Assembly (NCBI GenBank): GCA_016291905.1
Contig: JAEEZS010000006.1
Coordinates: 1-46,495, forward strand
DNA length: 46,495 bases
Origin: Bacteroidaceae bacterium
Lineage (GTDB): Bacteria; Bacteroidota; Bacteroidia; Bacteroidales; Bacteroidaceae
Direction of reading: 5' to 3'
Shown: positions 25,971-33,731 of the stretch, in pieces
Layout of the letters: every line of letters starts with the position of its first letter
Position numbering within the stretch: the first letter of the stretch is position 1
The notes under the pieces: model-generated
What the model was told of the DNA's origin: nothing
What the model saw: only the letters and a program-made list of their open reading frames with translations
The model's database searches: none
Made by a program: the position numbers and the translations under genes

Positions 25971-27176
25971 TTATGGAGCTACGATAACGGTAGTGAAGAG
26001 GTCTGGATGAAGCCAGCGACGGGCTACAGAAAGAAGGTCTGAAGGGGTAGCAGTTCGGATAGCGTCAATGGTACGATTGAGATGCGCGGTTGGAAGGTCG
26101 AGGGTGTGCGTGTGGATGTGGGCATCAATAAGCGAGAATACACTTTCGTAGTTTCGGTAGATTTCACCCAACATATAATTGCGTACAAGCGTCAGCTCGG
26201 CATCATCCACTTCTCGGTTGCATAGGCAATCACACTCCCTGACTATTTCATCAACCACGGAGGAGCCCTTGTCGGCAGCAGCTTCACTATTAACCACAAA
26301 GAGCACCTGACGAGTGTTGGTGAAGAGATCGGCATTGATGCTATAAGTAAGGCCCTGCTTCTCGCGCACGTTCCTCATTAGACGACTGCCGAAATAACCT
26401 CCAAGAATAGCCGTAACAATGCGCATGGTATAATAGTCATCCGAGCCGACGTCCATCATCAATCCACCCATGCGGATGCTGGCCTGAACGGCCGTGGGAA
26501 GGGAGTGACTTAGGACCTGCCCTTTCGTTAGGAGGAGAGTTTCATTCTCTCTACGGGAGGGATTGGGAGCAGATTTTCCCTCCCCAAACAATTCTTCTGT
26601 CAGGCAAAGAAGAGCGTCATCCACATCGCCTGCAAGAAAGATATGGAAATTGGCATAGTGATGTTGGTGGAAACGAAGGAGGTCGTCCCGACTGATGGAA
26701 TCAAAATCCTCCTCTTCGGCAAAACGGCCACAGGGGTGGTCCGGGCCATAGATGGCTGTACCAAGCAGACGACGTGCCACAACGTCCCCCCGATAACGAT
26801 TCACAAGATACTGGCTACGATTGGCTGCACGGACAGCCTCAAGCCGTTCCTCGGGGAAAGTGGGACAGCACAGCATATCATACACCAAACGGAAAGCCTC
26901 GGGAGCATGACGACGCAGGGTATAGAGGGTGATGAAGCTATGATGGACAGATACCGTCAACTCCACCCATGCACCCAGCCAGTCAAGACGTTCCGCCAAA
27001 GCCGGAGCCGAAAAATGGATAGTACCCTCGCGCAGCAGACGGTTGGTGAAAAGGGCTTGCAGCAAGCGGTCCTGCTCGCCTAATCCTGCAGGGACAACGA
27101 TGTCGAGGCGGACGGCTGGGACAGCGTCGCTTCGAAGCAGAGTGATGTTACTCAAAGAGATCGTCGAAGCCGTCAT
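25971..27176 (-). CDS. Catalytically inactive M16-family (insulinase-like) protein
   Basis: The 401-aa product has the two-lobe M16 layout: a first lobe to about 195 and a second with MRNVREKQGLTYSINADLFTN and a conserved YNYMLGE-like segment. The zinc motif HxxEH expected near residue 50 is absent (TNRLLREGTIHFSAPALAERL), so it should not be a protease by itself. It may pair with an active M16 partner or act as a scaffold. About 25 residues between the lobes (GKSAPNPSRRENETLLLTKG) are encoded by a palindromic repeat element. The start overlaps the PBP1A 3' end by 29 nt, so the two are in one operon. Confidence 0.8.
   Translation of the reverse strand: MTASTISLSNITLLRSDAVPAVRLDIVVPAGLGEQDRLLQALFTNRLLREGTIHFSAPALAERLDWLGAWVELTVSVHHSFITLYTLRRHAPEAFRLVYDMLCCPTFPEERLEAVRAANRSQYLVNRYRGDVVARRLLGTAIYGPDHPCGRFAEEEDFDSISRDDLLRFHQHHYANFHIFLAGDVDDALLCLTEELFGEGKSAPNPSRRENETLLLTKGQVLSHSLPTAVQASIRMGGLMMDVGSDDYYTMRIVTAILGGYFGSRLMRNVREKQGLTYSINADLFTNTRQVLFVVNSEAAADKGSSVVDEIVRECDCLCNREVDDAELTLVRNYMLGEIYRNYESVFSLIDAHIHTHTLDLPTAHLNRTIDAIRTATPSDLLSVARRWLHPDLFTTVIVAP
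26508..26585 (-). repeat. In-frame palindromic element inside the M16 gene
   Basis: A stretch containing CTCTCTACGGGAGGGATTGGG and its surroundings encodes APNPSRRE on the minus strand. This is the same peptide pattern (PTP-PSREGG) as the GC-rich elements in the VirE gene, here with the inverted partner partly decayed. It sits in the linker between the two M16 lobes. Confidence 0.6.
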
Positions 27177-29490
27177 CGGCAGGAAGGATGTCTGCAGCTA
27201 CAGGAAGGGAAGAAACGGCACCTCCGCAGGGGTTGAAACCAGCAGGTATGGCGAATGTCTCCGTCGGAAGATAATCCAGCGACTCATCCGCATAAACTTT
27301 TTGCATATAGAGTGCCCACACGGGCAGCGCCATAGCGGCACCCTGTCCGTCCTGCATGGAAGCGAAGTGGATATCACGGTCTTCACCACCTACCCAGCAG
27401 CCGCTAACAAGGCGGGGGGTATAGCCCATGAACCAGCCGTCGGAGTTGCTGTTGGTGGTACCTGTTTTGCCTGCGATGGGGGATTTCAGTCCGTAACGGA
27501 AACGAATACGTCCGCCCGTACCTTGGTCAACCACAGCGCGCATCATGTCAATCATCTTGTATGAGCCTTCGCGGCTGATTACCTCGTAAGTCCTGGGGGT
27601 GAAGGAGGCAACGATATCTCCCTCGTTGTCTTCAATCTTCGCGACAAAAAGAGGTTCCGTGCGGATACCGTTGTTGGGGAAGGCGGTATAGGCACTCACC
27701 ATTTCGCCCACGCTGATGTCGCAGGAACCTAGGCAAAGCGAAAGCGTGGGAGGAATGTCGCGATTGCGGATACCAAACTGGTGTATCATTTCCACAAAAG
27801 CGTAAGGGTTGAGCTTGCTCATCAGGTAGGCCGACACCCAGTTGCTGGAACGCGAAAGGCCCCACTTGAGGCTGACTATCTGACCTATCATCGAGCTGTG
27901 CCCAGCGTCACGAGGGCTCCAGACACGCCCATCCTCCGTAAGGAGTGACTGCGGACCGTAGCGCATCTGATCACAGGGCGAAAAACCGTTCTCCATAGCC
28001 AATGTATAGAGGAAAGGCTTGATGGTAGAACCCACCTGACGACGCCCCTGCATGACCATGTCATACTGGAAATGAGAGAAGTCAGGCCCACCCACATAAG
28101 CCTTGACATGGCCTGTGAGTGCATCCATCGACATAAAGCCGCAGCGCAGGAAATGCTTGTAGTAGCGGATGGAGTCCATCGGGCTCATCAAGGTGTCGAT
28201 GTATCCGCGCTCGTAGGAGTAGAGTTGAACGGGCTGGACAACGTCGAACGAATCACGGATGGCTTCCTCGGAATATCCCTGCTTTGTCATCAGGCGATAG
28301 CGCTCCGTCTGCTTCATCGCGCGCACCAGGCTGGCTTCAATCTCGCTCTTCGAGAGGTTGTCGTAAGGTGCGTTCTTGCGCCCCTGCTTCGACTTGAAGA
28401 AACGGGGCTGCAGGTAGCCCTTGACGTGCTCGTCGACGGCTTCCTCGGCATAGCGTTGCATGCGGCTGTCGATGGTGACGTGAATCTTCAGTCCATCGGT
28501 ATAGATGTTATATGGCTTGCCATCCTTTTTGAAATTCTTGTTGCACCAGCCGTAGAGCGGATTCGTGGCCCAGTCGAGGCTATCCTCGTACCACTTCTGC
28601 TCCTGCCAGCCGCGATAGTTCTTACGCTCGGGCTTAGGTGCCGTCATCACACCGCGCAGATATTCACGGAAGTAGGGGGCAAGGCCCGTCTTATGATCCA
28701 CACGGCGATAGTTGAGCACAAGCTCCTTGGCACGATACTCTTCAGCCTCCTCGTGGGAGATATAGCCGTTCTTCTCCATCTGCCCAATCACCACGTTACG
28801 GCGCTCACGCGAGAGCTCAGGACGGCGTATGGGGTTGTAGAGCGACGAGTTCTTGCACATTCCCACCAGCGTGGCAGCCTCCTCGGGCGACAGTTCCGAC
28901 GGCTCTTTGGCAAAGTAGGTGTTGGTAGCCGTCTTGATGCCGATAGCGTTGTTGCCGAAGTCGTACTTGTTAAGGTACATGGTGAGGATTTCCTCCTTCG
29001 TGTAATACTTCTCCAGCTTGACGGCAATCACCCACTCGATGGGTTTCTGGAACAGGCGCTCCACGGTACTGCCTGCCACTTCGGTATAAAGTTGCTTGGC
29101 AAGCTGCTGGGTGAGCGTACTACCGCCTCCTGCCGTCTGTTGTCGAAGGACGCCTCGCTTGATGACAGCCCTGACGAGCGAGCGAAAGTCTATGCCGCTG
29201 TGCTTGGAGAAACGCACGTCCTCCGTTGCGATAAGGGCATTCACCAGGCAAGGGGCAAGTTCTTCATAGTCCACCCAGACGCGATTCTCGCCGCTGTAGC
29301 TGAATGTTCCCAATTGCACTCCATCGGCAGATATAATCTGCGAGGCAAACTTATATTCGGGGTTCTCCAAATCTTCCACAGGGGGGACAAAACCAATCCA
29401 TCCCTTGTTGATGGCGAAGAAAATGCATGCTGCAGCCAGCAATCCGCAAGCCAGCAGTATCCACAGTATACGGACAATTGTTCGACGCAT
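27148..29490 (-). CDS. Class A penicillin-binding protein 1A
   Basis: The 780-aa product is a bifunctional peptidoglycan synthase anchored by an N-terminal membrane segment (about 8-28). The GT51 glycosyltransferase domain has ATEDVRFSKHSGIDF (catalytic Glu about 90), GGGSTLTQQLAKQL and KLEKYYTKEEILTMYLN. The transpeptidase has SxxK in GSTIKPF (about 489), SSN (about 543) and KTGTT (about 674), all intact. A GGAGG Shine-Dalgarno site at 29494-29498 is close to the ATG. A strong promoter lies at 29541-29572. The M16-like gene follows in the same operon. Confidence 0.93.
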   Translation of the reverse strand: MRRTIVRILWILLACGLLAAACIFFAINKGWIGFVPPVEDLENPEYKFASQIISADGVQLGTFSYSGENRVWVDYEELAPCLVNALIATEDVRFSKHSGIDFRSLVRAVIKRGVLRQQTAGGGSTLTQQLAKQLYTEVAGSTVERLFQKPIEWVIAVKLEKYYTKEEILTMYLNKYDFGNNAIGIKTATNTYFAKEPSELSPEEAATLVGMCKNSSLYNPIRRPELSRERRNVVIGQMEKNGYISHEEAEEYRAKELVLNYRRVDHKTGLAPYFREYLRGVMTAPKPERKNYRGWQEQKWYEDSLDWATNPLYGWCNKNFKKDGKPYNIYTDGLKIHVTIDSRMQRYAEEAVDEHVKGYLQPRFFKSKQGRKNAPYDNLSKSEIEASLVRAMKQTERYRLMTKQGYSEEAIRDSFDVVQPVQLYSYERGYIDTLMSPMDSIRYYKHFLRCGFMSMDALTGHVKAYVGGPDFSHFQYDMVMQGRRQVGSTIKPFLYTLAMENGFSPCDQMRYGPQSLLTEDGRVWSPRDAGHSSMIGQIVSLKWGLSRSSNWVSAYLMSKLNPYAFVEMIHQFGIRNRDIPPTLSLCLGSCDISVGEMVSAYTAFPNNGIRTEPLFVAKIEDNEGDIVASFTPRTYEVISREGSYKMIDMMRAVVDQGTGGRIRFRYGLKSPIAGKTGTTNSNSDGWFMGYTPRLVSGCWVGGEDRDIHFASMQDGQGAAMALPVWALYMQKVYADESLDYLPTETFAIPAGFNPCGGAVSSLPVAADILPADDGFDDLFE

Positions 29491-29540
29491 ATTCCTCCTT
29501 ATTTAATTAAAGGTTTATTCACTTTTTTCGTTTCAGACGG

Positions 29541-29572
29541 CAAAGGTATTGCAAACTGAGAGAAATTGCAAA
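29541..29572 (-). promoter_or_regulatory. Promoter of the PBP1A gene
   Basis: On the minus strand, TTTG at 29569-29572, a 20-nt spacer and TACCTTTG at 29541-29548 match consensus. Confidence 0.8.
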
Positions 29573-29630
29573 TTTTTTTGCAACTATCCGAATCATAGCA
29601 CATCTAAAAAATTTGCCTGCGTTGAAACGC

Positions 29631-29756
29631 CAGCCCACTGGATTAAGCTTGCAGTCCACTGGATTAAATTCGTAGCCCACTGGATTAAAAAAATAGCCCC
29701 TTGGAATAAAACGCCAACGTCTTGGAATTTTGCAGCAGTTGGCTGCACTTAGACGG
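29631..29756. repeat. Intergenic 21-bp-period array, 6 units
   Basis: Units start at 29631, 29652, 29673, 29694, 29715 and 29736, exactly 21 nt apart. Units 1-3 share YAGYCCACTGGATTAA followed by 5 variable nt. Units 4-6 are progressively diverged (TAGCCCCTTGGAATAAAA, then CTTGGAATTTT, then TTGGCTG). On the minus strand the array reads as a repeated FNPVGY-type heptapeptide, but I see no convincing gene there. It lies upstream of the PBP1A promoter and of the porin promoter module. Confidence 0.88.
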
Positions 29757-29801
29757 AAAATGCAATTATGGGGATTTTTCTCTTGCATATTCGTACCTTT
29801 T

Positions 29802-30060
29802 TATCCCCTTCGGGGAATTTTAGATAGGGGTCGTCTCGGAAAAATCAAATAAAAATTTGCTTTTTCGCTCGGCTTGAACCATCTTTAATCCCCCTTCGTG
29901 GGCTTTTAGATAGGGGTCGCCTCGGAAAAATCAAATAAAATTTGCTTTTTCGCTCGGCTTGAACCATCTTTAATCCCCCTTCGGGGAATTTTAGATAGGG
30001 GTCGCCTCGGAAAAATCAAATAAAATTTGCTTTTTCGCTCGGCTCGCCCTATCTTTGCAG
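29802..30060 (+). repeat. Tandem triplicate of an ~85-bp promoter/hairpin module
   Basis: Three direct copies (29802-29887, 29888-29972, 29973-30060), spaced 86 and 85 nt by the TAGATAGGGGTCG landmark, are nearly identical. Each holds a CCCC-TTCG-GGG hairpin (mutated in copy 2), TAGATAGGGGTCGCC, TCGGAAAAATCAAAT, a TTTGCTTTTTCGCTCGGCT segment and a terminal -7-like box. That box is CATCTTTA in copies 1 and 2, and TATCTTTG (consensus) only in copy 3. A further TACCTTTT lies just before copy 1 (29794-29801). Confidence 0.92.
30026..30057 (+). promoter_or_regulatory. Porin promoter, TTTG-N20-TATCTTTG
   Basis: TTTG at 30026-30029, a 20-nt spacer and TATCTTTG at 30050-30057 in the last copy of the triplicated module. 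The ATG follows at 30084. Confidence 0.85.
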
Positions 30061-30083
30061 GGTCTTTTAAGGAAAAAGGTTTT

Positions 30084-31307
30084 ATGAAAGCAAAGTTCTC
30101 TACTCTACTCTGCCTGCTACTCCTGCTGACAGGACACGCTCAGGCACAAGATGCACCCGTAAAGTTCAAGCTCTACGGCTTTGTCAACAACTTCTTCTGC
30201 TACGACTCACGCCGCAGCCTGATGGTGGCTGAAGACCTCTTCAACATCCTGCCGCTCGATGCCAGCTACGATGCCGAGGGGCACGATGTGAATGCCGACC
30301 CTTCGGTGAAGTTCCTCGCCATTACCACCCGTATTGGCGTTGACCTCACAGGACCCGAGGTGTTCGGTGCGAAAACCTCAGCCAAGATGGAGACAGACTT
30401 TGGCGGCTATAGCGCTACGGGCACGCTGCTCCGCATCCGTCAGGCCTACACGGCGTTGGAGTGGCAGGGCGACAACCGCTCGTACCTGCTTGTCGGACAG
30501 ACGTGGCATCCCATGTCGGGTGACCTGAAGCCCGATGTCTTCAGCCTCGCTACCGGCAGCCCGTTCAACCCCTTCAACCGCTCACCGATGATGCGCTTCG
30601 ACTATACGATGGGTACCTCCACAACCCTTTCCGCAGCTGCCATCTATCAGTTCCAATACGCTTCTGTGGGACCGAACGGAGCTCCCTCGTACACCTATTC
30701 CCGCAGGGGACTATGGCCTGAGCTCTACGTAGGATTGTCGTTTGGAGGGAAGAACTCCCCTACTGCCATTGGCTTTGACATGTCATCCATAAAGATTGGC
30801 AATAACCGTCTGACTTCTTACGCAGCCATGTTGAGCACCTCGCAGCATATCGGGCGATTCGACATCAAGGCCAAGGGTGTCTGTGGCGAGAATCTCTCCC
30901 ACATGTTGCTGCCCTCAGGCTTCGGCACCGACGCTACCGACGGACACACGCTGCGCCCCCTCGCAGCTGCAGCTGCTTGGACAACCATCATGTACAATGT
31001 GCCGTCGTCAAATCAGTTCCGCATTGGCGTTATGGCTGGATGGCTGAAGAATCTCGGCGTTCTTAACGGCACTATCAACCCTACCAGCGTCCACATCTGG
31101 GGAAATCACGCAGGTGTTTCGTCCAGCCTTGGCGAAGTGTACCGCCTTAGCCCCATGGCCACCTACCGTGTGAAGAACCTCATGCTCGGCCTTGAGCTGG
31201 AGCATACTGCTGCCTGCTACGGCGACATGCAGCCCGACGCTACTGTCACCAACCTCCACACCGTTGCCAACGAGCGCGTCTGCGCACTTATGATGTACAA
31301 CTTCTAA
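30084..31307 (+). CDS. Outer membrane porin-like beta-barrel protein
   Basis: The 407-aa product has a signal peptide (LLCLLLLLTGHAQAQ) with cleavage after AQA. Alternating amphipathic strands run throughout and the C-terminus ends in aromatic MMYNF, as expected for a barrel inserted by the Bam complex. The start KFKLYGFVNNFFCYDSR and the VGQTWHPMSGD segment recall DcaP-like or general porins of Bacteroidetes. The transported solute is unknown. The frame could start at 30027, but the promoter lies there. A heptanucleotide AATTAGG repeat (about 31314-31331) separates it from the next gene. Confidence 0.8.
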   Translation: MKAKFSTLLCLLLLLTGHAQAQDAPVKFKLYGFVNNFFCYDSRRSLMVAEDLFNILPLDASYDAEGHDVNADPSVKFLAITTRIGVDLTGPEVFGAKTSAKMETDFGGYSATGTLLRIRQAYTALEWQGDNRSYLLVGQTWHPMSGDLKPDVFSLATGSPFNPFNRSPMMRFDYTMGTSTTLSAAAIYQFQYASVGPNGAPSYTYSRRGLWPELYVGLSFGGKNSPTAIGFDMSSIKIGNNRLTSYAAMLSTSQHIGRFDIKAKGVCGENLSHMLLPSGFGTDATDGHTLRPLAAAAAWTTIMYNVPSSNQFRIGVMAGWLKNLGVLNGTINPTSVHIWGNHAGVSSSLGEVYRLSPMATYRVKNLMLGLELEHTAACYGDMQPDATVTNLHTVANERVCALMMYNF

Positions 31308-31343
31308 AATTTGAAATTAGGAATTAGGAATCTGGAATAAAGG

Positions 31344-32516
31344 ATGAACGACAAGAAGTTCAAAACTATTCTCTATGCTATACTTGGTGTAGCGACATTT
31401 ATAACCATACTCGTCGGGCTTATTTCCCGCAGCGGAGTGCAGTCGTGGACGTTCCGCATCATCTATGCGCTGATGTGCCTCGTTCTGCTTGTGGATGCCA
31501 TCCGTCGTCTGCGCCCCTTCAGTCTCCGTCGGCTACCTTTGGCCGTCATGCAATTGGGGCTCGTCATTGCCCTTGCGGGAGGAGCTATCGGCAGCCAGAT
31601 GCGCGAGGAAGAAGAGCTCAAAGTCTTTGAGGGCTCTAAAGAATCGTTCCGTAACCTCTCCGTCACGTTAAACGACTTCATAATGGATGTCTATCCGAAC
31701 GGTCGTCCGAAACGCTTTGCCTCCGACCTTGTCGTTCGCACTGCCGATGGAAAGGAATCCAGCGGAATCATTGAAGTAAACCACCCCCTCAGTGTGGGCG
31801 GATGGAAAATCTATCAGTACGACTACGATAGCGAAGCTGGTGTTGACAGCGCCTACAGCGTTCTTGGCATGGTTCGCGAGCCTCTTCAGGGCGTCATGTT
31901 TGCCGGCATCCTGCTGATGCTGGCTGCTGCCGTGCTGTTACTCATGACAAGCCCAGGCATAGACAATAAGACAAAGCCCCGCCGTAATGGCTGGCAATGG
32001 ATTATCTGGGGTTGCGCGATGGTAGCCCTGATATTTTTCCTTTTCACCGTCCTCTCCCCACAGATTGTCAGTAAGATGCCCGTTCCGGCGCTGCAAAGTC
32101 CGTGGTTTGCGCCGCATGTGCTGGTTTACATCCTTGCCTACGCCATGGCAGCTGTTTCTGCCATTCTATCCATCCGTTTGCTTGTTGCCCGTAAAGAACG
32201 CCGCGAAGCCATCGGCTTAAGCGCGTGCGACGCCTTTGCCCGTGCCGCCTTCGCGTTCATTACTGTTGGCATGCTGTTTGGTGCCCTATGGGCCGAGCGT
32301 GCATGGGGCGGCTATTGGTCGTGGGATCCCAAGGAGACATGGGCAGGCATCACCTGGCTGGCATATCTGCTCTGCCTCCACGTCCGCGAAAAGAGCCCCG
32401 AGGCACAGCGTGCCGCCCTTTGGCTCTACATCTTCGCATTCCTCTGCCTGCTTATGTGCTGGCAAGGCATCAACCTCCTGCCTTCCGCTCGTGCCGACAG
32501 CATCCATCTGTACTAA
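31344..32516 (+). CDS. Cytochrome c biogenesis protein, ResB-like/CcsA fusion
   Basis: The 390-aa product has an N-terminal part with two membrane helices and an extracytoplasmic segment (FIMDVYPNGRPKRFASDLV, EVNHPLSVGGWKIYQYDYD) resembling a shortened ResB. The C-terminal part is CcsA/ResC-like, with the haem-handling tryptophan-rich motif WGGYWSWDPKETW (about 327-339). It would deliver haem for covalent attachment to periplasmic c-type cytochromes. In many Bacteroidetes such a gene follows nrfHA nitrite reductase genes; none is present here, and a porin precedes it instead. The stop overlaps the next start by one base. Confidence 0.88.
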   Translation: MNDKKFKTILYAILGVATFITILVGLISRSGVQSWTFRIIYALMCLVLLVDAIRRLRPFSLRRLPLAVMQLGLVIALAGGAIGSQMREEEELKVFEGSKESFRNLSVTLNDFIMDVYPNGRPKRFASDLVVRTADGKESSGIIEVNHPLSVGGWKIYQYDYDSEAGVDSAYSVLGMVREPLQGVMFAGILLMLAAAVLLLMTSPGIDNKTKPRRNGWQWIIWGCAMVALIFFLFTVLSPQIVSKMPVPALQSPWFAPHVLVYILAYAMAAVSAILSIRLLVARKERREAIGLSACDAFARAAFAFITVGMLFGALWAERAWGGYWSWDPKETWAGITWLAYLLCLHVREKSPEAQRAALWLYIFAFLCLLMCWQGINLLPSARADSIHLY

Positions 32517-33109
32517 TGACCGCCATTGGGAACATAGAGGAGCATCCACTGCAGCCATTCCTGCCCCAGGGAGCAAAGGTTTTATTCTTGGGGAGTTTTC
32601 CTCCGCCAAGGGAGAAATGGTCGATGGAGTTCTTCTACCCGAACTATATCAACGACTTCTGGCGTGTGTGGGGAGTGCTTTGCTTCCATGACAAGACGCA
32701 TTTTGAACAGGGGAAAGCCTTCGACCGTGAAGCCATCGAGGCCTTTGCGACAACGAAAGGCATGGCGTTCTTCGATACAGCGCATAAAGTGTGCAGGCTG
32801 AAAGGAAATGCTAGCGACGCTTTCCTGCAAATCATTGAACCGACGGACGTGGAGTCGCTGCTTAAACAACTGCCCGACTGCCATACCCTCGTCACCACAG
32901 GCGGAAAGGCATCGGAAGAATTGCGGAATATCATTTCAAACGCAAATAACGGCGCATTAGAAGTACCCGCCGTAGGGGGCAGCTGCGAACTGTCCATATG
33001 GGGACGACAATTGTTGTGGTATCGGATGCCCTCCACCTCGCGCGCCTTTCCCATGTCGCTGGAAAAGAAGGCGGAATACTACCGTACACTTATGCCTCGG
33101 CTGCGCTGA
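32516..33109 (+). CDS. Uracil-DNA-glycosylase-fold family protein
   Basis: The product is 197 aa. LFLGSFPPPREKWSMEFFYPNYINDFWRVW contains the GSFP-type active-site loop of the UDG/MUG superfamily. The later TLVTTGGKAS and YRMPSTSRAFPMSLEKK segments fit the other conserved loops. It probably removes damaged bases or is a divergent relative; the specificity is unknown. The start at 32516 is within TAATG shared with the upstream stop, indicating coupled translation. The last 20 nt overlap the convergent HD-domain gene. Confidence 0.8.
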   Translation: MTAIGNIEEHPLQPFLPQGAKVLFLGSFPPPREKWSMEFFYPNYINDFWRVWGVLCFHDKTHFEQGKAFDREAIEAFATTKGMAFFDTAHKVCRLKGNASDAFLQIIEPTDVESLLKQLPDCHTLVTTGGKASEELRNIISNANNGALEVPAVGGSCELSIWGRQLLWYRMPSTSRAFPMSLEKKAEYYRTLMPRLR

Positions 33110-33731
33110 GTTCTTCTTTCAACAGCTTTCGGGTAAGGGAGCGTATGCGCGGTTCGTCACGGATGATGGCTCGCAGTTGCTCCAGCCGTTGCGCATTGGG
33201 TGAATCAGGAATCCACAGCTTCAGATAACCGCCATCGCCATACTTCTCCTTGAGGTGGGCGACACAGCGTTCCTCATGCTCCTCGAAACTGAACGACGGG
33301 TAGTTTGTAAGGCTGTACTGCGCTGTCCGGCGGATGATGGTTTCTGCCTCGATGAAACGGTCGGCCTCGGCAAGGATACGACCGTAGATGCTGCGCGGCT
33401 CATGGTCTGACGAGGCGCGGTGGTCTTCGGCAGCCTGGGCCATCTGCTCAACCTCCTCCTCCGAGAACCACTGCCTCAGTTGCCTGTCGCTACGGATGAT
33501 GGCACCCGAAACGAGGTGATGCCGCTCACGTCCCTCCACCAAGCCCGTGTCGTGATAAGCCGCAGCCACATACAGCAGTTCATGGTCAACGCCCAGCTGT
33601 TCGGCCAACTCCAGCGCCTGCCGAATCACCATGCGGGAGTGGTCCTCCTGATGCGCCTTGTCAAATGAACGGTAGCGAGGGATAATCTCCGCCTCGACGT
33701 AATCCCTCAGCTCACTTCTTATTCCACTCAT
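33090..33731 (-). CDS. HD-domain hydrolase
   Basis: The 213-aa product has the HD metal site: His in KAHQEDHSRMV (about 30), the HD doublet in AAAYHDTGL (about 60-61), HHLVSGAII and a downstream DHR/AEADRF aspartate. Such proteins are metal-dependent phosphohydrolases acting on nucleotides; the substrate is not evident. It overlaps the beta-glucuronidase gene by 20 nt at its start and the UDG-fold gene by 20 nt at its end. Confidence 0.85.
   Translation of the reverse strand: MSGIRSELRDYVEAEIIPRYRSFDKAHQEDHSRMVIRQALELAEQLGVDHELLYVAAAYHDTGLVEGRERHHLVSGAIIRSDRQLRQWFSEEEVEQMAQAAEDHRASSDHEPRSIYGRILAEADRFIEAETIIRRTAQYSLTNYPSFSFEEHEERCVAHLKEKYGDGGYLKLWIPDSPNAQRLEQLRAIIRDEPRIRSLTRKLLKEELSAAEA

Noticed and set aside
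28072..29559. A 495-codon open frame antisense to the PBP1A gene
   Set aside because: The PBP1A motifs are complete on the other strand. The antisense composition is unnatural.
29519..29788. An 89-codon minus-strand frame containing repeated FNPVG heptapeptides
   Set aside because: The peptide repeat follows directly from the 21-bp DNA period. The frame runs through the PBP1A promoter region and has no own start signals, so the DNA repeat is the real feature.
29802..30060. Possible CRISPR array
   Set aside because: The units are long direct repeats with no unique spacers, the 21-bp arrays are too short in period, and no cas genes are present.
32225..32515. N-terminal extension of the UDG-fold gene into the CcsA gene
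   Set aside because: The extension lies wholly within the out-of-frame CcsA coding region. The ATG at 32516 coincides with the natural domain start and the TAATG junction.
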